This document shows positions 25,686 through 36,400 of a DNA stretch of 64,000 nucleotides, in pieces. The notes under the pieces were generated by a model that searched no databases, was not told the DNA's origin, and was given only the letters and a program-made list of their open reading frames with translations. Made by a program: the position numbers and the translations under genes. The stretch lies in assembly GCA_964017235.1 (NCBI GenBank), contig OZ024940.1, positions 23,751,615-23,815,614 on the forward strand. The letters run 5' to 3'. Numbering within the stretch: position 1 is the stretch's first letter; every line of letters begins with the position of its first letter. This DNA comes from Sabellastarte sp. h YS-2021 (taxonomy: Eukaryota > Annelida > Polychaeta > Sabellida > Sabellidae).

Positions 25686-26263
25686 GGGGCCGATTTCACT
25701 AAAGGACTTAAACTAAGTCCCTTTTGTGGCTAAGTCTTGGACTTAAATCTAAGACTTTGGTCTTAGCTAGAAATATGGATTTCACAAAGGTGACTTAGCT
25801 AAGTCCAGGCTTATCATGTAACCACAGTGGTTTTCTGTGTCATGTGACTTTTTGTATCTATTCAAAATATAATATTGATGCCACATATTCTTCTTTTAAT
25901 GTATTTTATCTAAGGATAAGTGCTGTTTTGAAATGGAAAACCTTGTTAGCACATATAAACTTCCCAAACACTACTTTAGTGAGGTGTTCTGCATAATTAT
26001 AATTCATTTACAGCCATTTCAAATTTTGAAGTGGAGAAAAGTTTATGGCGGCCATATTTAAGTCCTCTTTACAAAATTTAAGCCCACTACCTCCCAGACT
26101 TAAAAGTTAAGTCCACTGACTTAGCAATTTCATGGACTTAGCTGCTTTGTGAAATCCGCTAAGTCTAAGACCACAGACTTAGCAGTTTTTTGACAAAATT
26201 TAAGACCAAAGTCTTAGATTTAAGCCTAAATCTGGACTTAAGTCCCTTTGTGAAATCGGCCCC
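25686..26263. mobile_element. Large foldback, GGGGCCGATTTCAC type, upstream of gene C
   Basis: Ends GGGGCCGATTTCACTAAAGG and TTTGTGAAATCGGCCCC, with ACTTAG/CTAAGT-rich arms. A 102-bp relative lies at 4931-5032 and a worn one at 35320-35440. Confidence 0.8.
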
Positions 26264-26274
26264 TGGGGAATTTC

Positions 26275-26680
26275 TTTCAATAACTTTTTCCTACTTCCAT
26301 TGCACTGCTTAAAACGAGTAGAAAAGGAGAAGGATTTCAAAAACAACAAAATGACACACAGCTATTTCCAAGTCACTCAGTACAACTACATTAACATTAC
26401 AAAGACTGTTATTTAGCATCTTTAGAAATGGTTTCAATTTCAAAGCACTCCATTTCAATGGAGCAGAGAGAAAATGCACACAATACAACTGCAAAGCAGC
26501 TAGAGCTATCAAATCTTTCATTTACCGAATACAATGGAATTTTCTAAAAAAAATGCCCTCTGATATATACTACCTTGGCAGCTGGAGTTTAGAATTTACA
26601 AGGTAAAAATATCTTTTCAGAAGGTTTATAAAGCAAAGAATATATCGAATTAAGTTCTTGAAAACCATGAACAAAAAGGA
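26275..26680 (-). promoter_or_regulatory. Distal conserved block upstream of gene C
   Basis: About 1.6-2.0 kb upstream of the gene C ATG. Shares patches with the A and B blocks, including TTTCAA before GCACTCCATTTCAATGGAG and the following gene-distal ACAATGGAATTTTCTAAAA. Most of the rest has diverged. Confidence 0.4.
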
Positions 26681-27207
26681 AAATGCAGACAGATTGTGAC
26701 CAATGTTGTAAATTTTTCTGACAGTTTCTTACTTGTTTAGTTTTACCTCAAGTCAAACTCCTTTATGTAAAGCTCTGTTAAAACAGGAATTCCTTACCAG
26801 TACAGCTAGAAATGAAGTCTTTCCATTGAAATGTACCAAATTGAATGTAGACATTCTGGGGCCATTGTCAGGCAATGTCTTGAATCTAATAAGCCAAATG
26901 TCAGTATCGTTTGGTTTCAAATTCAAGACTTCTAGACTTTTTTGAGGTTTTAAATTTATCCTTCCAACCATTAAAGAATGTTATGTAAATATCCATTAAA
27001 TGTATGCTTCTTGCCAATTAAATGATGGTTAATCAATATCCAAAACTAACTAAACTAAAACAGTTCTCAAACTTTACCAGAAAACTTTCGAGGTCCCCCA
27101 AACCTAAAATTCTAATAAAATGCTACATAGCCAGAGTAAAAGTTTCCAGTCCGTATTTCGATGCAGCTTATACCAATATTGTGTTTTAAACTTAACCAAG
27201 TGGCAAA
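26681..27207. other. Spacer between the distal block of gene C and the DIRS remnant
   Basis: No gene or recognised repeat found. Confidence 0.45.
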
Positions 27208-27596
27208 TTAATTAATTAAGTATTTTCATCACCTAAATGTAGCTTGTATAAGCTACAAGCTTACCAAGCTTACAAGCTTGTGGGACTAAGTGCCACCTCA
27301 CGAGGCCCCGGGACACCCCAGCCAACCACAGAAAAATGAGCATATAATGACCAAACTGTCCTATCGGTGGCAGTTCCTGCTGCTTACAGCGGGGAGGCAG
27401 GGTGGGACTCTCCTAAGTGCAACATGGTAAGCTTGTAGCTTTATAAAAGCTACATTTAAGTAATTAAAATTTAACATTTTATTGCGGGACAATATTTTTT
27501 ACCATGTGGGATTAAGGGGTGAATCCAACCGCTAGGTTGTGGGATTACAGGTGAGATTGGATTTAAGTTTTTCTTGTTATTTAATATAGGAATTGT
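27208..27596 (-). mobile_element. Remnant of a first-family DIRS end
   Basis: Carries a left terminus (TGTAGCTTGTATAAGCTACAAG-type hairpin around 27240), part of the inverted repeat and an internal complementary region (27415-27515) like those at 42146-42500, but diverged. It stops exactly where the second DIRS begins, suggesting the second inserted into or beside it. Confidence 0.75.
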
Positions 27597-28439
27597 AACA
27601 AATTTTATTGTAATTTAACTTTTTGTAAGTTAAATACTTACCTTATCCTCACAAATGCTTACTTGGTTTTGTGGAGGCAAAACGCGGCGACCAACAAGAA
27701 TATTTAAAAATTATTCTTGTTCGAGAGGTGAACCCCGTAGTTAGTGATAGGTGCGCATGCGCACAACACATTGTCGGTTGGACTTTGTCGAGAGATCCTC
27801 ATTTAATTTTTGGTCCCCTATGAAAACAAACTTGTGAGGGGAGGAAGGGTGGGTCTGTCCTTGTGAGGATAAGGTAAGTATTTAACTTACAAAAAGTTAA
27901 ATTACAATAAAATTTGTTACATTTTATTGCGTAAAATAGCCTTACCTTATCCTCACAAATGCTTGATTCCAACCATAACAGGAGGAGGGGTTTGTTTTGC
28001 AACCTCCCTGTTAATAGATTATGGGGTTCACCATGAAAGCATTTGATGGAGAGGATAAGATAAGCTTAAGTATGCTACAACAGAATTTTCCATTACTGTA
28101 AAATATCTGTAAAGATAAGTAATGATAGGTAACCTTATGAAAAATCATGATGTACTGTTGTAGTTGACACTTGTCCAATGTAGCATAAAGTTGTCCTATA
28201 TCTAAAACATCAGCCATAACTGTGTGGTCGTGGATGGCTTCCTGGGTCCCTCGAGCTGGGAGCTGTCATCCAGCAAGAAGGCACCCCAAGCTGACTTCTG
28301 TGTTTTACAAAATACAGTCATGAGGCTATCTGCCACAGAAGAAGACAAATGTCCATACAAGATACTGGTATGGAAGGAAGAGTAAAGTATGTAAGCCATA
28401 TGAAATACTCAAGAACATACTCAAAGCCCATCATATGCT

Positions 28440-29876
28440 GAGCCGAAACCACTGGGACTAATTGTAATCTGTTTGGTCGGTGGACTGCCAAGCTACATCC
28501 TTCAAATAAAAAGTGGTGAAAGTGTTGTGGCTTTTCCAATAACATGAGCCTAAAACTTGCTCAAATGAGACCCCACCCTTAAAGGCCAAAGAGGCTGACA
28601 TGGATCTTAGGTCCTGAGCCTATACATGAACATTGTCGGACATAGAATCAGAAGATTGATAGGCTAAAGCAACAGTCTGTTTGATCCAAGATGAAATAGT
28701 GGATCTTTGAATATCTTGTCAAAACCCTCCTTAAAGGAGATGAACAAAAGATTCTTGCCCTTTCTCTGTTTAGAAGTCCTATCCAAATAGTAACGAAGAG
28801 CTCTAATAGGACACAGAGTCATATCATCAGACAGATCGGAGCTCAGAAATGGTTTTAGAGCTGGAATAACTACAGGTCTGATCAAATATGGAACCTCAGA
28901 GGCTAACTGGTTCTTAGCCAAGAAGGCAGGGAAAGGAGAGATGGTGACCTCCTTCCAGTGAGGCTTATGTCTGAGAGAAGAGAATGTCCAAGCGTGCACC
29001 TCCCCCCTCCTTTTGCCAGATGCCAAAGCCATCAAGAAAACAGTCTTGAAAGTCAAAACCTTAAGACTTGCATCCTTCCAAGGTTCCAAAAGGAGCCTTA
29101 GTCAAAGCCATAAGAACCAAAGATAGGTCCCAAGAGGGAATACCCCTATTTAGAATAGGTTTGTCCCTATAAAAGCTTGCAAGAAGTCTATTCAAGTGCA
29201 TGCTCTTGCCTACTTCCAGACCAAAAGGTCCCAGATGATCAGCAATTGCAGTTCTGCAGCCAACAATTGTGGCAGGCTTCAAATTTTTTACAGTAAACAG
29301 ATGGTTCAAAAAAAAAAAAAAAAAATCTGCTATGTCTGAGATAGAAGGCTCTGCGCTGACCACCTTATTCTGTTGGCACCAGAGTTCAAAAATGGCCCAC
29401 CTTGACTCATATAGTCTTCTAGATGAGGGTCTTTGAGGTGCCTTAATTCTATCTGCCACCTCCTCAGAGAATGATGCAAATGACTCTGAGTGGTGTCCAG
29501 GTGCCAAACATGAAGATTCAGATACATGAGATTCTGATGGAACTTCTGACTGAAAGGTTGTTTTAGCAGATGAGGCCAGTGAGGAAGTTGTAATGAGGGC
29601 TTGGTTGACAGATTGACTAGATCCCAAAACCAATGCACTCTGGGCCACCCTGGTGCTACTACTATCATTCTGCACCTGTAGGAGTTCATTTTCTGTATGA
29701 CCCTTGGTATGAGAGCTACATGACAAAAGGCATAGCCGTCCAGACCCTCCCAGGAGATGTTCAATGCATCTATGTGCATAGCATTTGCATATGGGACTGA
29801 TGAGACATAGATTGGTAGCTTGTGATTCAATTTGGTGGCAAACATGTCCACCATTGGAGTGTGCCAAACTTTGCAA
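28440..29876 (-). pseudogene. Broken tyrosine recombinase of the second DIRS element
   Basis: Two overlapping frames, 29876-29061 and 29089-28664, contain the N-terminal core and LASGKRRGEVHAW (the catalytic Arg). Past 28664 another frame shows AQDLRSMSASLAFKGG and SCYWKSHNTFTTFYLKD. Compared with the intact enzyme, the HDIR histidine is Gln and the later ACHW histidine is Tyr, and an in-frame TAG precedes AQDLR. A poly-A run (29308-29325) expands a phenylalanine stretch. The enzyme would be inactive. Confidence 0.85.
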
Positions 29877-30172
29877 ATTAGACTGAATATATCAGGATGA
29901 AGAAACCATTCTGTCTGAATTATTTGTCTTTCCTGGAGAGACTGTCGGCTATGACATTGAGGCAACCCTGAATGTGTCTGGCTCTTATGAGTATGTTCCG
30001 AGGATTGCAGTAGGCCAAGATGCGCCAAACCAGGAGACACATGTCCCATGAGTGTGTTCCCCTTATTTGTTCAGATAACTGACCACAGTGGCATTGTCTG
30101 TTGCTATCAAAATTCTTTTACTTAGAATTTGGTTCTGAAATTTCTTTAAGGCCAGAAACACAGCCTTTAATT
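29330..30172 (-). pseudogene. Broken RNase H and C-terminal part, second DIRS element
   Basis: The frame at 30049-29330 holds MVDMFATKLNHKLPIYVSSV and the APGWPRVHWFWDLV motif found at the end of the intact RT protein. The RNase H catalytic part upstream is out of frame and hard to read. Confidence 0.8.
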
Positions 30173-31144
30173 CTAGGACATTGATATGTAAAATTTTCTT
30201 GACTTGTCCAAGTACCACTGACTGTCAGATTTTCTAAATGAGCTCCCGAACCCTGGTTTGATGCATCTGAGAAAAATAAGGGTATGGTGTTCCTGTGGAT
30301 GTAAAGGACAACCCTTTCTTAAATTTTTTGGACCTTTCCACCACTGAAGATAACCTTTCATCAGATTTGAAACTGGAATCTTCAGGTCTGGAGACTGGGG
30401 ATATTGCCAATGTGTCTTCAGGTACCACTGAAAAGGATGCATGTGGAGCCTGTCCATTGGTATTGTCTTTTCTAGAGATGCTAACACACCTATCAGGGAC
30501 ATTAATAGTCTTGGAGTAGATTGTGATACGATCTCCATGTCCTGAACAGCTTTTTCTAGAATTTTCAACTTCTTTTCGGTTGGAAAGACTTTTCCATATA
30601 TCACATCGAAATGGTAACCCAGAAAGTCGATTTTTTGTGTAGGTTCGATCTCTGATTTTCCGAAGTTATCACAAAGCCGAGTTCTTGAATCTCATGGATG
30701 AGTTCTTTTGTGTGGAGCTGACACTGGTGTCTGGTATTTGCTCTTAACAACCAGTCGTCCAGGTATTGGTGAACTCGAATTCCGCGAGACTGAAGAACGA
30801 GCCTCTTTGACAATCCGCATGAACTATAGGGGTGCAGTCACCAACCACAATGGCAGTGCTTTGAACTGATACATTTGTTTGTCTACATGGAAACATAGCC
30901 AATGTTGAGAATCTGGGTGTATGGGCACGTGAAAGAACACATCTTTCAGGTCTATCAAAACTAGCCATTCGCCTTTTATGACCGAGTTTCTGATTATCTC
31001 TGCTGTCTCCATTTTAAAATTTGGAACTAGCAGGCATTGGTCCAGGACACTGAGATCTATCACAGGGCGCCATTTATTACCGGGTTCTGGTACAAGAAAT
31101 AATCTGCTGAAAAACCTGGAGTTGTGCAATCCTTGAGGTAGCAA
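30173..31144 (-). pseudogene. Broken reverse transcriptase of the second DIRS element
   Basis: Pieces in three frames. 31144-30824 has LVPEPGNKWRPVIDLS and VFFHVPIHPDS. 30813-30601 has the catalytic YLDDWLLRA motif. 30604-30173 has LMSLIGVLASLEKTIP and LHMHPFQWYLK. The order matches residues 175-450 of the intact RT at 43882-46194. Frameshifts between pieces prevent a single product. Confidence 0.85.
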
Positions 31145-32790
31145 ATTGTGCCTTTTGAAGCATTTGCGACACTCTTAGGTAGCCATGTTTTTCCTGTCTG
31201 TAACCGCTTTAAATTATGGGATGAACAGACATGGGCGGATTCGACTGGAATATTATTCGATAAGCCTTCTCAAGATTTGCACAACCCTTGTATTTGGTAC
31301 GGAGATCTGTCGAAACTGGTCATTAATCTTTTGTGACCGTGTTTCTTCATATAAATTGTTGACTGTATATCATCGCTTGGAGAGATGCATGCATATTCAG
31401 ATACAGATCTCCCACTGGCCACCATTACTGTGGGGCTAATGCTGAGAAAAGGACAGGAAAAACACCCATCCATGCACTAACCTTGCCCAATGCTGATAAA
31501 CTTCCTTGAATAGACTATCCGTACTTTACATTTATAAAGCATATAACACACCAACGATCCATGTCTTGAAAAAAAAAGCAAATGTTTCCATCTAAAACAA
31601 GCAGCATTGTGTCAGATATGATAGAGGAAACTATTTTACTGAGAAAATCCTGCGACTTGTAGTCTTTTTCAGAAGAAAGTGTGTGTAAATAAAAATATTA
31701 AATGCAACACAATATTTCAGCAACATGGCGGATTGTTTTCCTGTCTGTAGCACCTGCAGAAGAGCTACATGAAAGGGGAGTTTCGATTGGAGGGCTACAT
31801 AGTACCCATTCAAAAACTGCACAACTCTGAGATGGCAATAATATTTTCACTTAAACCAGCTATTTATACGTATTTCTTCTACTACACCAGAATCCCCTAT
31901 GTCATTGAGGATATTGGTGGGAAAGCTTATGTATTATCTTCTCTATAATGAAGAAATAAATGGTCCACCAGTCAGTTGTAGATTAAAGACAAGGCAATGG
32001 AGGAAATTAACCTTCTTGATGCTTGGTTTGTAGGTTGAAAGCAAACTTGATAAACTTCTGAAGTAGATCTTGTAGGACTAACTATTTTTCAGGCTACAGG
32101 AAATCTGCTAACTGCTGGTATGGTAGAGAACTATTGAAGTTCACCCTAAGCAAGCAAACTGTGTTCTCAGAGAGGAAAGGACCTGTAGACAATGAATGGT
32201 TTACTGCTGTGTTCTTTCTAAAAAATCCACCAGGACTTCATGAAAGGGATTTGCCATTGGATGATCTGAAGTATATTTTTGGATTCAAGATGAAAGGTCA
32301 CCCTCTGTGTGTCTACCAAGTGGAGAGGCTACTAGCTTTCTGGAGGTTTAATTACTAACCCCAGAAAACGAATTCTAATCTGACCAGCTATCAAATCTAA
32401 ATGTCATGTGGTGTTGGAAAAGCAAACTCTAGTAGATTTTCTACTGCTAGCTGTTTTCCAAACGCAGGAGACCTCTTAACGCCATCTTCAGGAAAATGTG
32501 GCCAGCTAAAGACTTCTGATGAACATCCCTCAAAAATGAAGAGGTAGGCAGTTTGAACCAAAAACTGAAGAATCTTCTGTAATAGATCCTCTACCCAAAA
32601 ACTGTTTTACAGCCAAGGGGGGTCTAAGAATGCTGTCATGGATTACTCAACCCTCAGCATGTAATATTGTACTTCAGATCTGTAGAATAGGAAGTCTTAA
32701 ACTTCTTTCTTCTTAGCACGAACTCTATGAATTCTAAAAGAACGCATCTGCCGTCTTAGAAACGGGCAGAGTTGAAAAAACTTCACGTGT
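31145..32790. other. Non-DIRS-like filler inside the second DIRS element
   Basis: Occupies the expected Gag region but shows no similarity I can see to the intact Gag. Two stretches (31180-31290 and 31730-31850) resemble each other (CCTGTCTGTA, then GGATTCGACTGG-like, then TTGCACAAC-like). An open frame at 32134-32358 (+, 74 codons) has no recognised motif. Confidence 0.4.
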
Positions 32791-33189
32791 TGCCTCCTCG
32801 ACGACCAAAAATTGAATGAGGATCTCTCGACAAAGTCCAACCGACAATGTGTTGTGCGCATGCGCACCTATCACTAACTACGGGGTTCACCTCTCGAACA
32901 AGAATAATTTTTAAATATTCTTGTTGGTCGCCGCGTTTTGCCTCCACAAAACCAAGTAAGCATTTGTGAGGATAAGGTAAGGCTATTTTACGCAATAAAA
33001 AAAAGACATATTTGAGTGCTTTATGATGGTTTTAAACTATCGATTGGCTGAATATTAAAGTCATGAAGCCCGAAGGGGTCCTTGAGTTTCTTTAGCCTGA
33101 CACTGGGGATAGGACCCAATGACAGAGGACTGCCATTTTAAGTGGTCATCCGAGCCACTATGTATCTGCCTGTACCTGTATCTGACATG

Positions 33190-33318
33190 CCGAAGTTGAC
33201 TACTCCTGTATATCTCCTTCCAACTGGTATTCACAAAACTTTTGATCTGCTTTTTCAATCAATTTCGATCCCCATACTGTTACAGATTTACTTTTGGATC
33301 AAGAGGGAAGAAACATGA
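33190..33318 (+). pseudogene. Decayed counterpart of the 105-codon frame
   Basis: Aligns with 50385-50520 but has an in-frame TGA where the other has CGA, plus a one-base length change near the end. A SINE fragment sits directly upstream, so the 5' part is lost. Confidence 0.4.
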
Positions 33319-33332
33319 ATTAGAGTGGAGCG

Positions 33333-33338
33333 TTTATT
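33333..33338 (-). terminator. Poly(A) signal of gene B
   Basis: AATAAA on the minus strand about 100 bp past the stop, in the same context (CCACTCTA downstream) as in gene A. Confidence 0.75.
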
Positions 33339-33436
33339 GCGGATTAATTACAGTTAAATATGTATTATGCCATTACAATGAAACAGCTTGTGTCGGTGCA
33401 ACTGTTACTGACTTTTCCACGTTAATCTGAAGATCT

Positions 33437-36400
33437 CTACAACTGGATGCAGCTGTTCTGTAGGCAGCCTGTCATCTCCACACACTTGACCTTGATCTTG
33501 CCCACCCAATTTGGCTTCGTGCCAAATGTGATACGAATCCGTGTAAGACTTTGCTGACCTGTAAAGTAAAATGAAGAAGTCTAAGAGTAATTAAAATTTC
33601 CAGACTAAATAAAAAAAATCTCCCGGCTTTCTCCTGGCAAGCCTTTTGAATCCTGATATTTGAGTGATTAAGGTTTCTAGAGGAAGTTTTCGTCCCCGGC
33701 CAAAATTCTTATTAAATTTCACTCTTGGAATATTTGTAGGTGTTCTCTACAAGAATATGCAAACTCACCCGTGTGACATGGGGATTCTCTATAAACCCAC
33801 AGAGTGAGATATCATCTAAAATTCACCACATATCTGAAATTCGTAATATTGTTCAGGGTCATATCATGACTGGTGGCTGAGGAAATGGAGGAAAACAGTG
33901 CATACTAGTTGGTGACCAGATTTTACACTGAAAGCCATTGTCAAACAACTACAATCTCTCATGATTTAGGTCAGACCAGGACCTGGGAGGTCCCTGTGTA
34001 AGTGCTATAGTCCACGGGGTTGTAGCAGTGACTGGTTGGTTTCACGTTGCACCAGAATCCAATTCAAAAATCATCATTCCACAGCCATTGACCAAGAGTA
34101 GAGAGAAAAATCAATAATTCAATGCCCTTATATGGTACAAGAACTCTGCACCGACATACAACAACGCTCTTTTGATTAAAATAAGCATTCATCAAATAAA
34201 TAAAAAAAAAATTAATAATTACCACAAACACCAACTGGCTGGACTGCAGGCGGTTCTGGAGGAGGGGGCAAGTAAAAGCAGACTTTTTGACAGCCCGATA
34301 TCTCTTTCTCGATCTGTAAAAACAAAGATATAATAATAACTTAACCCACGGTTACACACTGACCAATGTAACACCTAGTTCATACTGTTCGATGCTGGAA
34401 CCTAGACTGAGTTTCTGTCCCGTTGCACACTGCTGTTGATATTTCCGACGGTACGCGATGGCGAGGGACAGAGCTCACATGTACTTGCTTTCTATTTAAA
34501 TTAGTATATTTTTTTTTATTTGGGTTTTACCGTCGCTTTCAACACATTGTACAGGTCATATCATGACGGGTAGTTTAATGGGCAGAGGAAACCAGTACAA
34601 ACAGTTGGTGTCAAGGTTCTGTACTGTAATATTAAACCACTTTTACAAGCCGAGATTTCTTTAGTAAATAATATTGCAAAGGTGAAGTTTTGTTTACATT
34701 AAAAAAAAAAAGAATGGGCATAAATGTGTATGTGCCAGTTAGTTAGGCATTAAATATTAGTAAGCGGCACATATACATCTCAAAGAAAGAATATAGAGTA
34801 AGAAATCTAAAATTCGCCAGGAATCTAAAATTCGCCACCTCTAAAACCTTACTATAATAGTTAATTTTATGAAGAAAATGATGTTTTTGTCTAAAAATTA
34901 GTATTTTTCAGCTCAACGTAATCGCTAGTACTGTATAAAGTTTGCAAATACATGAAAATTTGGAATAAAAGCTTATAATTTCTTCAGATTTTGGGTATAT
35001 TTCTATAGGGTAAGATTTAAGTCTTCCTTCCATTATATGTGCTGATAAGTGAAGTGGCGGTTTTAAAATTTCATCACGGTATTTCATTAATATTGGTCTC
35101 GATACCGAGATGCCGAGCCTACCGACCAATCCCTACAACAGACACAACACAAACTGCATTTACAGGACATAATGAAGAGACTTTCTCAAAATGTTTGAGA
35201 AATTTGTCGTGCCGTTCACACATATTCTTGTTTACTTTTCATCCACAGAACAAATTGGGAGAAAAGATTGTGAAGCAAAATTCAAATGCAGGTTGATATG
35301 ACGGTACAGAACAGTCTGAACAGGCCTTAAGGAATGCATTTTAAGTCCAAGACTTAGCTGAGATAAAAGGCCCAGACTTAAGTTCCTGACTAGGCCTAAG
35401 TTCAGGCTAACTTGAAAACCCTTTGTAAAACTGGCCCCAGGTTTTTGAGCAAGTTTTGGCGGGAAATATTATCTGTAAATTTCTTTAAAAAACAACAACA
35501 ACAAAAAAATAAAGCCTTATTGGACATTGAATCTGACTTACCGTTTGATAGCGTGTGACATCTGGAAGACCCGCTCTACAAATGGTATAAAAAGCACTGA
35601 TCCAGGTTATCTTACAGACTTTGACACACAGCTTAATGGCTCGAAACACCTGCAAAGACAAAGTTTAGGGTTTTTTACGTCTTATTCAATAGCCAGGGTC
35701 AGATTAGAACATGTCCTCAGCATTGCCAATTGTGGGAATCTAACCCAGAGGTGACAGCCTGTGATTAGATGTCAAACTTTGCTGACCATCTGGCCACTAG
35801 TAAAGTCAAAGGTAGGTTTCATGTGTCCTATTTAAAAGCCAGGGTCATACTGGGATCAGGCCCTCGGCATTTGTCACCTGAGGGAGTTGAGCCCACACAC
35901 GCAGGCGACAGCCTTGGCTTAGATGCCAAACTTGCTAACTCTTCAGCCATGAATAAAGCCTATGGTTTCATTTTGCTAAAAAAATATCCCCCCAAAAATC
36001 TTCTGACCAAATGTTTTCAAGGATATTTTACCTCAGTCTTTAAGTGTACCAGTATGTGTATGATAGGGAACCTTCCTGAATAAGATCTACAAAAAAAAAT
36101 TATCCAGAATAAAGATGACATCATTATACAAGTGTGTAGTAATGAGAATTATTAAATTGTTTATGTCATGGTAGAAAATCCAACGGCAGAAAGTCTAATT
36201 GGAGTTTCTACCAACATAAACTTGGTAGAAAGTCCAATTGGAGTTTCTACTGGTAGAAAGTCCAATCTAGGAGATTTAGGGCGAAATTTAATAAACTTGT
36301 TTAATATTCTTATCTCAGAGATTTAGGTATTGCTCTATGTACCAGAATGTAATCTTTGTAAAAACTCCATATAAGCTTGAAAGAAAGTCCAACTAAAACA

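Larger units (their letters stand above)
27597..33001 (-). mobile_element. Second DIRS-type element, different family, genes broken
   Basis: Inverted terminal repeats 27637-27815 and 32803-32981 (179 bp, one difference by eye). Internal complementary region 27861-27960 matches both end extensions. The coding part runs minus: RT near 31144-30173, RNase H/C-terminal part to about 29330, recombinase 29876-28440. Many stops and frameshifts interrupt it. The place where Gag should be (31145-32790) has no recognisable DIRS frame. It lies between genes B and C. Confidence 0.9.

Noticed and set aside
27208-33001. Single large DIRS element
   Set aside because: The left 390 bp has first-family ends and the rest second-family ends, so two elements fit better.
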